From: Mesorhizobium sp. | GTDB taxonomy: Bacteria > Pseudomonadota > Alphaproteobacteria > Rhizobiales > Rhizobiaceae | Length of the DNA stretch: 64,000 nt | Assembly (NCBI GenBank): GCA_004017275.1 | Contig: SAKE01000003.1 | Location: 124,001-188,000 of the forward strand | Direction: 5' to 3' | In this document: positions 29,026-39,084 of the stretch, piece after piece | How positions within the stretch are numbered: the stretch's first letter is position 1 | Layout of the letters: every line of letters starts with the position of its first letter | Notes under the pieces: generated by a model | What the model was told of the DNA's origin: nothing | Database searches by the model: none | What the model saw: only the letters and a program-made list of their open reading frames with translations | Position numbers and translations under genes: made by a program

Positions 29026-30363
29026 ATGTCGTCCAATCTGTTCAACCCAACCAGGAGGCAACTGCTCCAGGGAACCGCGGCACTTGCCGCCGCCGGCCTT
29101 GCGGGCGTTCGCCCGGGCTTTGCCGCCGCCGTCGACTGGAAGCGCTTTGCCGGCACGACGCTTGACGTCAATCTGGTGAAAAGCCCGCGCAGCGACACCC
29201 TGATAAAATATCTCGCCGAGTTCGAAGAACTGACCGGCATCAAGGTCAATGCCGAGGCAACGCCCGAACAGCAGCAGCGCCAGAAGACGGTGATCGAGCT
29301 GAGCTCCGGCAAGCCGAGCTTCGACGTCGTGCATCTGAGCTACCATGTGCAGAAGCGGCAGTTCGAAAAAGGCGGCTGGCTGGCCGACATATCAGGCTAT
29401 CTCACCGACCCAGCCCTTACCGATCCAGGGTTGGTCGAAAACGATTTCGCCGATGCCGGCATGCTGTTCGCCAAGGACGGCAAGGGCGTGCTGCGCTCGC
29501 TGCCCTTCTCGGTCGACTACTGGATCGTCTACTGGAACAAGGAGCTGTTCGAGGCCAAGGGCCTCAAATATCCCGAAACCTTCGAGCAACTGGTGGCGGC
29601 CGCCGAGGCGCTGACCGACCCGTCGACCAACACCTACGGTTTCGTCGCGCGCGGCATCAAGAACGCCAATACGCCGGTGTGGACCTCGCTCATGCTCGGC
29701 TATGACATGACGCCACTCGATGCTCAGGGAAAGCTGCGTACGACGTCGCCCGAGGCGATCGAGGCCGCCGGCCTCTACCAGCGGCTGATGACCAAATCCG
29801 CCCCTCCAGGCGTCACCGGCTTCAACTGGGCCGAGGCGCAGTCCGCCTTCCTGCAAGGCAAGATCGGCATGTGGTTCGATGGCGTCGGCTTTGCCCCGCC
29901 GATGGAAAATCCGGAAAAATCGCGGGTGGTCGGCAAGGTCGGCTATGGTGTCATGCCCAAAGGCCCCAAGGCGCACGCGGCTGGCACCTTCGGCGACGGC
30001 ATCGGCGTGACGGCCGCCAGCGAGAAGAAGGAGGCCGCCTATCTGTTCTGCCAGTGGGCCGTGTCGCCGGCCATGGGCGCGCGCCTGCTGCAGGCAGGCG
30101 CCGGCGTGCCGTTCCGCAAATCGGTGCTTGAAGATCCCAAGGTGCGCGAAGGCGTCACCATGCCGGCGAGCTGGCTCGATGCGGTGGTCGGTTCCGGCAA
30201 TGTCAGCCGGCTGTCGCTGCCGGTCATCATCCCGGTCACCGAGTTCCGCGACATCTATGGCGTGGCGCTGACCAATTTGATCGCCGGCGCCGATCCGGCC
30301 GAGGAGCTGAAGAAGGCGACCGAACAATTCCAGCCGGTCCTCGACAGGAGCGAGCAAGGCTGA
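29026..30363 (+). CDS. Carbohydrate-type ABC transporter substrate-binding protein, Tat-exported
   Basis: 445 residues. The N-terminus carries a twin-arginine signal (TRRQLLQ at 9-15, followed by an alanine-rich hydrophobic stretch). This implies export in folded form. The mature part is a type 1 extracellular solute-binding protein (COG1653): PSFDVVHLSYHVQ, LPFSVDYWIVYWNKELFEAKG, KIGMWFDGVGFA, GVTAASEKKEAAYLFCQW. GGAGGAAG precedes the ATG. The stop overlaps the ATG of the first permease gene (TGATG). The ligand is unknown, probably a sugar or polyol derivative. Confidence 0.92.
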   Translation: MSSNLFNPTRRQLLQGTAALAAAGLAGVRPGFAAAVDWKRFAGTTLDVNLVKSPRSDTLIKYLAEFEELTGIKVNAEATPEQQQRQKTVIELSSGKPSFDVVHLSYHVQKRQFEKGGWLADISGYLTDPALTDPGLVENDFADAGMLFAKDGKGVLRSLPFSVDYWIVYWNKELFEAKGLKYPETFEQLVAAAEALTDPSTNTYGFVARGIKNANTPVWTSLMLGYDMTPLDAQGKLRTTSPEAIEAAGLYQRLMTKSAPPGVTGFNWAEAQSAFLQGKIGMWFDGVGFAPPMENPEKSRVVGKVGYGVMPKGPKAHAAGTFGDGIGVTAASEKKEAAYLFCQWAVSPAMGARLLQAGAGVPFRKSVLEDPKVREGVTMPASWLDAVVGSGNVSRLSLPVIIPVTEFRDIYGVALTNLIAGADPAEELKKATEQFQPVLDRSEQG

Positions 30364-31301
30364 TGTCCGCCACCACCCCAGAACGCACCGGGGTGACGAC
30401 GCAAGCCATCGAAGGGAGCCAGACGATCCGGCTGGCTCCCAACTACTGGCCTTTCGTCGTCCCGGCGCTCGTCGTCGTCGGCGCAGTGATCGTATTCCCC
30501 TGGGCTTTCACGCTGTGGATGAGCGTCAACCGCTGGACGCTCGGCCAGTCGCGAAGCTTTGCCGGGATGGAGAATTATCTGCGGCTGGCCTACGACCAAC
30601 GCTTCTGGGAATCGCTTCTCCATACTTTGAGCTACACCTTCCTTTCGGTTGCCGCGCCGATGCTGCTCGGCACCGTCGCCGCCCTGATCTTCGACGCCAG
30701 GTTTCCGCTGCGTGGCCTGCTGCGCGGCGTCTTCGTGATGCCGATGATGGCAACGCCCGTCGCCGTGGCGCTGGTCTGGACCATGATGTTCCACCCCCAG
30801 CTCGGCGTCCTCAACTACCTTCTGTCGCTGGTCGGCATCCCGGCGCAGGAATGGATCTTCAACGCCAACACGGTCATCCCGTCGCTGGTTGCGGTCGAGA
30901 CGTGGCAGTGGACACCGCTGGTCATGCTGATCGTGCTGGGCGGCCTGGCGTCCGTGCCGCGCGAGCCGTTCGAGAGCGCCGAGATCGACGGTGCCAATGC
31001 CTGGCAGCAATTCCGCTATCTCACTCTGCCGATGATCGCGCCGTTCCTGATGATCGCGGTGATCATCCGCACCATCGATGCGCTGAAGAGTTTCGACATC
31101 ATCTACGCCATGACCCAGGGTGGACCGGGCACGGCGTCGGAGACCATCAACATCTATCTCTACAACACCGCCTTCTCCTACTACGACATCGGCTATGGCT
31201 CGGCCATGGCCGTGGTGTTCTTCATCGTCATCGTCGCCCTGTCCTTCATCCTCTTGATGTTGCGCCAGCGCTCCCAGTGGATCGGCGTGGAGGGCAAATA
31301 G
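30363..31301 (+). CDS. ABC transporter permease, MalF-like
   Basis: 312 residues, six predicted membrane helices. The EAA coupling loop that docks on the ATPase reads ESAEIDGANAWQQFRYLTLP. The N-terminal block PFVVPALVVVGAVIVFPWAF and the P-loop-distal VSVNRWTLG region are typical of the first permease of sugar importers. It starts within the binding-protein stop codon and is followed directly by the second permease gene, which begins at the next base after its stop. Confidence 0.93.
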   Translation: MSATTPERTGVTTQAIEGSQTIRLAPNYWPFVVPALVVVGAVIVFPWAFTLWMSVNRWTLGQSRSFAGMENYLRLAYDQRFWESLLHTLSYTFLSVAAPMLLGTVAALIFDARFPLRGLLRGVFVMPMMATPVAVALVWTMMFHPQLGVLNYLLSLVGIPAQEWIFNANTVIPSLVAVETWQWTPLVMLIVLGGLASVPREPFESAEIDGANAWQQFRYLTLPMIAPFLMIAVIIRTIDALKSFDIIYAMTQGGPGTASETINIYLYNTAFSYYDIGYGSAMAVVFFIVIVALSFILLMLRQRSQWIGVEGK

Positions 31302-32123
31302 ATGAGTTCACGGCTGCTCAACCGGATCGGGCTGTTTTTCGCGGCTCTGGTCTTCGTCTCGCCGGCGATTCTGTTCTTCCTCTGGATGATCTCGCTGTCG
31401 CTGAAATTCGAAATCGACAACGGTGCCTACCCGCCGATCCTGATCCCCGAGCACCTCGCCTGGTCGAACTATGCAAAAGTGTTCGAGGAGAACAATTTCC
31501 TGCTCTATCTCTGGAATTCGGTTCTGGTGACCGGCACGGCGACGCTTTTGGCGCTGCTGATCGGCGTGCCGGCCGGCTATGGCATCGCGCGGCTCAAGGC
31601 GGAGCGATCGGCGGTCGTCATCATGATCGCCCGCATGACGCCGGGGCTTTCCTATCTCATTCCGCTGTTCCTGCTGTTCCAATGGGTCGGCATTCTCGGC
31701 ACGCTGTGGCCGCAGATCATCATCCATCTGGTGGTGACCGTGCCGATCGTGGTCTGGGTGATGATCGGCTATTTCGAGACCACCCCGATGGAACTGGAAG
31801 AGGCGGCTAACATCGACGGCGCCAGCTCCTGGCAGGTGTTCCGGCTGGTCGCTTTGCCCATCGCTAAGCCAGGCATCGTGGTCGCCTTTATCCTGTCGGT
31901 CATCTTCTCATGGAACAATTTCGTCTTCGGCGTGGTGCTCGCCAGCCGCGAAACGCGCACGCTGCCGGTCGCCGTCTACAACATGCTCTCCTATGAGCAG
32001 GTAAGCTGGGGGCCGCTCGCGGCCGCGGCACTGGTGGTGACGCTGCCGGTGCTGGTCCTGACCATGTTCGCACAAAGGCAGATCGTCGCTGGATTAACCG
32101 CAGGCGCCGTCAAGGGCGGCTGA
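31302..32123 (+). CDS. ABC transporter permease, MalG-like
   Basis: 273 residues with six membrane helices and the EAA loop EEAANIDGASSWQVFRLVALP. MalG-type motifs include YAKVFEENNFLLYLWNS and GYGIARLKAERS. It has no gap to the preceding permease gene and lies 42 bases before the ATPase gene. With the neighbouring permease it should form the heterodimeric membrane channel of the importer. Confidence 0.93.
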   Translation: MSSRLLNRIGLFFAALVFVSPAILFFLWMISLSLKFEIDNGAYPPILIPEHLAWSNYAKVFEENNFLLYLWNSVLVTGTATLLALLIGVPAGYGIARLKAERSAVVIMIARMTPGLSYLIPLFLLFQWVGILGTLWPQIIIHLVVTVPIVVWVMIGYFETTPMELEEAANIDGASSWQVFRLVALPIAKPGIVVAFILSVIFSWNNFVFGVVLASRETRTLPVAVYNMLSYEQVSWGPLAAAALVVTLPVLVLTMFAQRQIVAGLTAGAVKGG

Positions 32124-32165
32124 GAGAGCTCAGTCCGACATCACACTTTTTTCGAGGAAAACCCA

Positions 32166-33227
<1,062 letters not shown>

Positions 33228-33353
33228 GGCAAAGGTCTGACACCCCGACGCAAAGATCTCGAGTGAAGGTTGGCTCTTGCCACTCGCGTCCCTTGGCAGC
33301 AATCTCGGCTCAGCGCCGCTCATCGGGCGGATGTAGGCCTGATAGGAGTTGCC

Positions 33354-33824
33354 ATGACCCGCGATCAGATGCTCGCCCACCTTCGATCCGCCGACGACGT
33401 CGCGCGCGACACGGCGGCGCATGGGCACCATCCGTTCGGTTGCGTGCTGATCGGGCCGGACGATCGGGTGCTGATGCGGCAGGGCAATCTCGATACGGTG
33501 CGCCATGCCGAGACCGAGATCGCCCGGCGCGCCGCGGCCGCCTACGAGCCGGAGTTCCTGTGGCAATGCACGCTGGTCTCGACCTTCGAGCCGTGCGCGA
33601 TGTGCGCCGGCACAATGTATTGGGCCAATATCGGGCGGCTGGTCTACGGGTGCGATGAGACCAAGCTCCTGGCGCTCACCGGGGATCACGCGGAGAATCC
33701 GACGATGAGCCTCTCTTCGCGTACCGTACTGGACTCCGGCCAGAAAAAGATCGAGGTCTTTGGCCCCTTCCCCGAAATCGAGGACGAACTGCTCGCACCG
33801 CACCGCCATTTCTGGAAGCGCTGA
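33354..33824 (+). CDS. Nucleoside deaminase (cytidine/deoxycytidylate deaminase family)
   Basis: 156 residues from the ATG at 33354 with AGGAG upstream. The zinc site is HAE (in TVRHAETEIA) and PCAMC (in TFEPCAMCAGTMYWANI), with the catalytic Glu between them. C-terminal FGPFPEIEDELLAPHRHFWKR resembles guanine-deaminase-like members. It lies 126 bases after the importer ATPase on the same strand, so read-through is possible. A purine or modified-base substrate for the locus is speculative. Confidence 0.88.
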   Translation: MTRDQMLAHLRSADDVARDTAAHGHHPFGCVLIGPDDRVLMRQGNLDTVRHAETEIARRAAAAYEPEFLWQCTLVSTFEPCAMCAGTMYWANIGRLVYGCDETKLLALTGDHAENPTMSLSSRTVLDSGQKKIEVFGPFPEIEDELLAPHRHFWKR

Positions 33825-33879
33825 CGGATTCGGGCAAAAGTTCGTCAGCAACTTAACAAAATCAAACTTACAGAATCAA

Positions 33880-33961
33880 CGGTCCGAAGTCGCACGATCT
33901 TGTCGCATTGTTGCCCATGCGAGATTTTGGAGAAAGTCGCACGGACCGCGAAAAGTCGCAC
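33880..33961. repeat. Direct and inverted repeats in the spacer beyond the tRNA-Lys 3' end
   Basis: The 9-mer AAGTCGCAC occurs at 33887-33895, 33934-33942 and 33953-33961. A 7-bp inverted repeat CGGTCCG (33880-33886)/CGGACCG (33942-33948) brackets the first two. A perfect palindrome TTTAACGTTAAA lies at 34007-34018. The block is AT-rich compared with its neighbours and lies just 3' of the tRNA gene. Function is unknown. Confidence 0.55.
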
Positions 33962-34022
33962 AGTTGATGCTTTGTTGCTAAAGTTTAAAGCTCTAAGTGA
34001 CTGATATTTAACGTTAAAGTTA

Positions 34023-34098
34023 TGGTGAGCGCGATGGGATTCGAACCCATGACCTACTGATTAAAAGTCAGTTGCTCTACCGGCTGAGCTACGCGCTC
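34023..34098 (-). tRNA. tRNA-Lys (anticodon TTT)
   Basis: Minus-strand cloverleaf of 76 bases with encoded CCA. The acceptor stem is GAGCGCG/CGCGCTC, the D-arm AGCTCAGCCGGTAGAGC. The anticodon stem ACTGA/TCAGT encloses loop CTTTTAA (anticodon TTT), and the T-arm is ATGGG-TTCGAAT-CCCAT. It decodes AAA and AAG. It stands alone between the deaminase gene and the BA14K gene. The 260-base stretch on its 5' side (34099-34358) contains no gene I can support. Confidence 0.97.
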
Positions 34099-34358
34099 CC
34101 GCGGGCGCGAAAGGCCACCCTCGAAATTGCGCGGAACATAGGGAGAGTGCCTCGACCGGTCAACCGGAAAAAGAGGGTTCGCAAACACGGGCGGCTTCGC
34201 CCCTGTCGCGACACTTGCCCACCGCGCCGTCGGTGGGAAAACAGCCAAAGAACGCTGCCATTTCTGCCCGACAGCGGCATCCAGTCTGGGGAACAATTGT
34301 ATGCGCCGCTCGTTTTCTCGGCACAGGGACGTCCGCCAAACCATCGAGGAGAAGACCA

Positions 34359-34826
34359 ATGAACAGAATCACAACGAGCCTGCTGGCGGCTACTCTTTCG
34401 GCCACATTCGTTGCGGCGGAGACGGTGCCGGTCAACGCCCAACCGAACTATGTGCCGCAATCCCAGGTCGCGGTACCGGATGTGCAGACAGTCCAGTATC
34501 AGGAGTGGCGCAAGAACCGCTACAATCGCAGTTTCTCGCGCAACCGCACTTTTTCCCGCAATGGTGACATGTATTGGAACGGCCATCGCGGCTATCGCGA
34601 GTATCGTCGCGGCTATCGCCGCCATGGCGATTACTGGTTCCCGCTCGCCGCCTTCGCGACCGGCGCGCTAATCACCGGCGCCATCATCAACAACGAAAAC
34701 AATCGTGTCTATGAAGGCAACGCGCATGTGCAGTGGTGCTACGACCACTACCGCAGCTACCGCGCTTCGGACAATACGTTCCAACCAAACTACGGCCCCC
34801 GCAGGGAGTGCCGCTCGCCTTACTGA
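34359..34826 (+). CDS. BA14K family surface protein
   Basis: 155 residues from the ATG at 34359, with GAGGAGAAG just upstream. A signal peptide ([21 protein letters not shown]) leads to an Arg/Tyr/Gly-rich central part, a hydrophobic glycine-containing segment ([15 protein letters not shown]) and the C-terminal signature [19 protein letters not shown] with RRECRSPY. This is the BA14K layout, named for a Brucella 14-kDa immunoreactive lectin-like protein. The two C-terminal Cys probably form a disulfide. The role in free-living rhizobia is unclear. Confidence 0.88.
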   Translation: MNRITTSLLAATLSATFVAAETVPVNAQPNYVPQSQVAVPDVQTVQYQEWRKNRYNRSFSRNRTFSRNGDMYWNGHRGYREYRRGYRRHGDYWFPLAAFATGALITGAIINNENNRVYEGNAHVQWCYDHYRSYRASDNTFQPNYGPRRECRSPY

Positions 34827-34901
34827 TTTGGGTGAGTGGAAATAGTTGATAGTGCTGCATTGAAGGCCCATGCCAGAAGTGGCGCGGGCCTTTCTTTTCG
34901 G

Positions 34902-35378
34902 TCACTCCGCCCAACTGATGCTTTTGATGATGTAATAACGCGCATCGCCTTCCGCGCTCGGTGAGTGATAGGCTCCAAGGGCATCGCAAACTCGAACTGC
35001 CACAGCGCCCAGTTCCCAACCAAGCACTTCCAGGTCATCGTCCGCATCCCGAACGTAAGACTGGGCCAGTTCGTCGATGCTGTTCGTCTCGCCGAAGGAT
35101 CGAACCAGCTTTGCGTCGATCATGACATCGTCGGGCCAGTTTGAATTTGCCCAAGCCCAGAGCCAAGTCTGCGATTTGGCGCTCGTCGAACCGGCGATCT
35201 GGACCTCTGCCGTCACTTTGACGTTCCCGTCTTTGGCAAACAGAAGTCTTCTGGTCTCTATGTCATAGTCGTAGCGAGACCAGTGACCGAAGCGGAAGTC
35301 TTTCTCCAAGCGGTCATTCTTGACCTTCAGTTGTTTGATGGCTTCTTCGCGCCAAGCTGGATACCAATCGGGCTTCAT
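34902..35378 (-). CDS. DUF6882-like cytoplasmic protein
   Basis: 158 residues from the ATG at 35378 (MKPDWYPAWREEAIKQ). The stretch QTWLWAWANSNWPDDV followed by VRSFGE and YYIIKSISW recalls the DUF6882 family, which I assign tentatively. No signal peptide or membrane segment is seen. A far longer frame extends upstream through glpK but is low-complexity shadow. It lies 29 bases after the glpK stop on the same strand, so it may be read with the glycerol operon. No functional link is known. Confidence 0.65.
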   Translation of the reverse strand: MKPDWYPAWREEAIKQLKVKNDRLEKDFRFGHWSRYDYDIETRRLLFAKDGNVKVTAEVQIAGSTSAKSQTWLWAWANSNWPDDVMIDAKLVRSFGETNSIDELAQSYVRDADDDLEVLGWELGAVAVRVCDALGAYHSPSAEGDARYYIIKSISWAE

Positions 35379-35407
35379 TTCTCTCGTCCCAAGACCCTGA
35401 TGGCTAG

Positions 35408-36901
35408 TTATTGCACACTCAGTGTCCTGCGCACAGCATCGCGCCAGCCAGCGAGCTTGGTTACGCGCACGGAACCATCCATATCCGGCTGGAATCTCCG
35501 CTCCAACGCCCAGCTCTTCGCAAATTTCTTCGCATCCGGCCACACGCCGGCCTTCGAGCCGGCCAGCCATGCGGCACCGAGCGCCGTCGTCTCCAGAATG
35601 GTCGGACGGTCGACTGGGGCATCGAGAATGTCGGCCAGCCGCTGCATGGTCCAGTCCGACGCCACCATGCCGCCGTCGACCCGAAGCACGGTCTTGGCCG
35701 AAGCGCCCTTCCAATCCTTGCGCATGGCGTCGAGCAGGTCGCGCGTCTGGTAGGCGACGGATTCGAGTGCCGCGCGGGCAAACTCGGCCGCACCGGAATT
35801 GCGCGTCAGCCCAAAGATGGCGCCGCGTGCTTCGGCATCCCAATGCGGTGCGCCGAGCCCGACGAAGGCGGGCACCAGGTAGACGTTTTGGGTCGGATCG
35901 GCTTCCGCCGCCAGCTTTCCACTGTGTTCGGCCTTGCCGATCACCTTGATGCCGTCGCGCAGCCATTGGACCGCGGCGCCGGCAATGAAGATCGAGCCTT
36001 CCAGCGCGTAAGTCGTCTTGCCGTTCAGCCTGTAGGCTATGGTGGTCAAAAGCCGGTTCTTCGAGCGCACCAGGTCGCTGCCGGTGTTGAGCAGCGCAAA
36101 GCAGCCGGTGCCGTAGGTGGATTTCATCATGCCCGGCTCAAAGCAGGCCTGGCCGATGGTCGCCGCGTGCTGGTCGCCGGCAACGCCGAGGATCTTTATC
36201 TCGGCGCCAAAGAGGTTTTTCTCCGTGATTCCATAGTCATCGGCGCAGTCTTTTACCTCGGGAAGGATTTTTGCCGGGATGTTCAGTATCGACAGCAGTT
36301 CGTCGTCCCAGGCGTTTTTCTCGATGTTGTAGACCAGCGTCCGCGAGGCGTTGGTGGCATCGGTGGCGTGGACCTTACCGCCGGTCAGACGCCAGATCAG
36401 AAAGCTGTCGATGGTGCCGGCGAGCAACTCGCCCTTCTCGGCACGCCTTCTGGCGCCCTTCACCTTGTCCAGCATCCAGGCGATCTTGGTGCCGGAAAAA
36501 TACGGATCGAGCAGCAGGCCGGTCTTTTTGGCGAATGTCTTCTCCAGCCCCTGCTTCTTCAATTTCTGGCACAGCGGCGCGGTGCGCCGGTCCTGCCAGA
36601 CGATGGCATTGTGGATAGGCTTGCCGGTCGTCCTATCCCAGATGACGACAGTTTCGCGCTGGTTGGTGATGCCGAGCGCGGCCACCTCGGAAGCGTGCCG
36701 GCCGGCCGTTTTCAGCGCCGCCTTCACGGTCGACACCACGCTCACCCAGATATCCTCGGGATCATGCTCGACCCAGCCGGAGGCAGGATAATGCTGGGTG
36801 AACTCCTTCTGTCCGCTGCCAGCGACCTTCATCTGGCCGTCGAACAGGATTGCCCGGGTCGATGTGGTACCCTGGTCGATGGCAAGGATGTATCCGGTCA
36901 T
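35408..36901 (-). CDS. glpK: Glycerol kinase
   Basis: 497 residues, FGGY family. The N-terminus [15 protein letters not shown] gives the ATP phosphate-binding loop. [46 protein letters not shown] and [13 protein letters not shown] are the expected glycerol and ATP contacts. It phosphorylates imported glycerol to sn-glycerol 3-phosphate for GlpD. It is the last glp gene, 96 bases after glpV, with a stem-loop in that gap. Confidence 0.97.
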   Translation of the reverse strand: MTGYILAIDQGTTSTRAILFDGQMKVAGSGQKEFTQHYPASGWVEHDPEDIWVSVVSTVKAALKTAGRHASEVAALGITNQRETVVIWDRTTGKPIHNAIVWQDRRTAPLCQKLKKQGLEKTFAKKTGLLLDPYFSGTKIAWMLDKVKGARRRAEKGELLAGTIDSFLIWRLTGGKVHATDATNASRTLVYNIEKNAWDDELLSILNIPAKILPEVKDCADDYGITEKNLFGAEIKILGVAGDQHAATIGQACFEPGMMKSTYGTGCFALLNTGSDLVRSKNRLLTTIAYRLNGKTTYALEGSIFIAGAAVQWLRDGIKVIGKAEHSGKLAAEADPTQNVYLVPAFVGLGAPHWDAEARGAIFGLTRNSGAAEFARAALESVAYQTRDLLDAMRKDWKGASAKTVLRVDGGMVASDWTMQRLADILDAPVDRPTILETTALGAAWLAGSKAGVWPDAKKFAKSWALERRFQPDMDGSVRVTKLAGWRDAVRRTLSVQ

Positions 36902-36933
36902 TCTGCCTCCCCGCTTAGTCTTTTACACAAACA

Positions 36934-36960
36934 GGGGAGACGGCAAGATGCCGCCTCCCC
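36934..36960 (-). other. Intercistronic stem-loop between glpV and glpK
   Basis: On the minus strand GGGGAGGCGGCA pairs with TGCCGTCTCCCC (12 pairs with one G-T wobble) around a 3-base loop. There is no T-run, so it is more likely an mRNA-processing or stability element, or a partial attenuator, than a full terminator. It would favour the binding-protein message over glpK. Confidence 0.75.
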
Positions 36961-36997
36961 CTATTCTCATGATGCAGGCGCGAACGCCAACACCAGG

Positions 36998-38722
36998 TTA
37001 CTTCTGCCAGCTCTTCACCAGTTCGTCGTAGTTGATGGTGATCGGCTTTTCCTTCTCGTTCTCGATCTTCAACTGAGGAGCGAGATTGCCTTTCTTGACC
37101 GCGTCGGCGTTCCAGTAGGCGAGATCATGCTCTTCGGCCATCTTCGGGCCGATATCGCCCTGGATGCCGGCCTTTTCCAGGCGTTCCATGACTTTTTCCT
37201 GCTCGGAGCAAAGCGAGTCCATCGCCTCCTGCGCCGTCTTGGCACCCGACGACGCATCGCCGATCGCCTGCCACCAGAGCTGTGCCAGCTTCGGATAGTC
37301 CGGCACGTTCGTACCGGTCGGCGACCACTGAACGCGGGCTGGCGAGCGGTAGAACTCTATCAGGCCGCCGAGCTTCGGAGCGCGTTCCGTGAAGCTCTTG
37401 TCCTGGATCGTCGACTCGCGGATCAGCGTCAAGCCGACATGGCTCTTCTTCACGTCGACCGTCTTCGACACGACGAACTGCGCATAGAGCCAAGCGGCCT
37501 TGGCGCGATCGTCAGGCGTAGACTTGAGAAGCGTCCATGAACCGACGTCCTGGTAGCCGAGCTTCATGCCGTCCTTCCAGTAGACGCCATGCGGCGAGGG
37601 AGCAAAGCGCCATTTCGGGGTGCCGTCCGCGTTCACGACCGGCAGCCCTTCCTTGACGAAGGAGGCCGTGAAGGCAGTGTAGGTGAACATCTGCTGCGCG
37701 ACCATGCCCTGCGACGGGACGGGGCCGGATTCGCCGAACGTCATGCCCTGGGCTTCCGGCGGCGCATAGGCCTTCAACCAATCCAGGTACTTCTGGATCG
37801 AATACACGGCAGCCGGGCCGTTGGTGTCGCCGCCGCGCGCGACGCACGAACCGACCGGCTGCGACTTCTCGTTGACCTTGATGCCCCATTCGTCGACCGG
37901 AAGACCGTTCGGTAGGCCCTTGTCGCCATTGCCGGCCATGGACAGCCAGGCATCGGTGAACCGCCAACCGAGCGACGGATCCTTCTTGCCGTAGTCCATG
38001 TGGCCATAGACCTTCTTGCCGTCGATCTCGCGGCCGGTGAAGAACTCGGCGATGTCCTCATAGGCCGACCAGTTGACTGGTACGCCGAGGTCATAGCCGT
38101 ACTTGGCCTTGAAGTCGGCCTTGTTCTTCTCGTCGTTGAACCAATCGTAGCGGAACCAGTAGAGGTTCGCGAACTGCTGGTCGGGCAGCTGATAGAGCTT
38201 GCCGTCAGGCGCGGTCGTGAACTTGGTGCCGATGAAATCCGGCAGGTCGAGGTTCGGATTGGTGACGTCCTTGCCCTCGTTGGCCATCCAGTCGGTCAGG
38301 CTGCGCGCCTGCTGGTAGCGCCAGTGGGTGCCGATCAGATCGGAGTCGTTGACGTAGGCGTCGTAGATATTCTCACCCGACTGCATCTGCGTCTGCAGCT
38401 TTTCGACGACATCGCCTTCGCCGATCAGATCGTGGGTGATCTTGATGCCGGTGATCGCGGTGAAGGCGGGCGCCAAAACCTTGGACTCATAGCTATGCGT
38501 ATCGATGGTCTCGGAGACCACCTTGATATCCATGCCTGCGAAAGGCTTCGCCGCATCGATGAACCATTGCATTTCGGCTTCCTGGGCGCCGCGATCGAGC
38601 GTCGACAAGTCCTTGATTTCGGTATCGAGGAAGGTCTTGGCTTCATCCATTCCGGCGTAGGCCTGGCCTGCTCCCCAGAGCAGGACAAGCGCAGTCGTTG
38701 ATGTTAAAAATTGCCTTCGCAT
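36998..38722 (-). CDS. glpV: Glycerol ABC transporter substrate-binding protein
   Basis: 574 residues from the ATG at 38722. A signal peptide is evident (MRRQFLTSTTALVLLWGAGQ, cleavage after AYA). The protein is longer than typical sugar-binding proteins, as described for rhizobial GlpV, with LSTLDRGAQEAEMQWFIDAAKPF, PVNWSAYEDIAEFFTGREIDGK and the C-terminal QEKVMERLEKAGIQGDIGPK. It delivers glycerol to GlpPQ. Stem-loops lie directly before and after the gene, consistent with a need for excess binding protein. Confidence 0.92.
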   Translation of the reverse strand: MRRQFLTSTTALVLLWGAGQAYAGMDEAKTFLDTEIKDLSTLDRGAQEAEMQWFIDAAKPFAGMDIKVVSETIDTHSYESKVLAPAFTAITGIKITHDLIGEGDVVEKLQTQMQSGENIYDAYVNDSDLIGTHWRYQQARSLTDWMANEGKDVTNPNLDLPDFIGTKFTTAPDGKLYQLPDQQFANLYWFRYDWFNDEKNKADFKAKYGYDLGVPVNWSAYEDIAEFFTGREIDGKKVYGHMDYGKKDPSLGWRFTDAWLSMAGNGDKGLPNGLPVDEWGIKVNEKSQPVGSCVARGGDTNGPAAVYSIQKYLDWLKAYAPPEAQGMTFGESGPVPSQGMVAQQMFTYTAFTASFVKEGLPVVNADGTPKWRFAPSPHGVYWKDGMKLGYQDVGSWTLLKSTPDDRAKAAWLYAQFVVSKTVDVKKSHVGLTLIRESTIQDKSFTERAPKLGGLIEFYRSPARVQWSPTGTNVPDYPKLAQLWWQAIGDASSGAKTAQEAMDSLCSEQEKVMERLEKAGIQGDIGPKMAEEHDLAYWNADAVKKGNLAPQLKIENEKEKPITINYDELVKSWQK

Positions 38723-38758
38723 TTCGTTTCCTCCACTTTTCAGTTTCAAGTACGATCT

Positions 38759-38786
38759 GGAGCGGCCGTCGGCACGCGGCCGCTCC
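38759..38786 (-). other. Intercistronic stem-loop between glpU and glpV
   Basis: Perfect 10-bp inverted repeat GGAGCGGCCG (38759-38768) and CGGCCGCTCC (38777-38786) with an 8-base loop, in the 78-base gap upstream of glpV. Stable, without a T-run; probably a transcript-processing or 5'-protecting hairpin for the glpV message. Confidence 0.75.
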
Positions 38787-38800
38787 AACAGTTTCCCCCT

Positions 38801-39082
38801 CTATACGTAGCGGAACACGCCGACGGCGTAGACTACGGAGAGAGCGAGAGCCCACCACAGGCTGGGTCCGACAAGACCCAGCCAAGCGAGATGGATAAAG
38901 GCGCTGCCGAGCAGCGAAACAAAGAGGCGGTCGCCGCGCGTCGTCTCGAAGCGCAGGACGCCGACCCGGGGATTGCCGCCAGGCGAGGCGTATTCCCAGA
39001 CCGCCATGCCACAGAGCAGCACCAGGATCGTGATGAAAAAGATCGCCGTCGGCAGCGTCCACGCCATCCAGGTGAGATTCAT
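38801..39082 (-). CDS. glpU: Small membrane protein of the glycerol importer (DUF2160)
   Basis: 93 residues from the ATG at 39082 (MNLTWMAWTLPTAIFF). Three hydrophobic segments are visible (about 8-28, 54-72, 76-90). They are separated by a basic loop containing GGNPRVGVLRFETTRGDRLF, the DUF2160 hallmark. In Rhizobium leguminosarum the homologous glpU is part of the glycerol transporter operon; its exact task is unclear. It starts 2 bases after glpQ. Confidence 0.9.
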   Translation of the reverse strand: MNLTWMAWTLPTAIFFITILVLLCGMAVWEYASPGGNPRVGVLRFETTRGDRLFVSLLGSAFIHLAWLGLVGPSLWWALALSVVYAVGVFRYV

Positions 39083-39084
39083 GG

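Noticed and set aside
33880..34100. Integrated prophage or genomic island at tRNA-Lys
   Set aside because: No integrase, transposase or duplicated tRNA end is present; flanking genes are ordinary chromosomal genes.
35411..37540. 709-codon open frame antisense to glpK and glpV
   Set aside because: High-GC shadow of two well-supported genes; Arg/Ala/Gly/Asp-rich translation with no recognisable motif.
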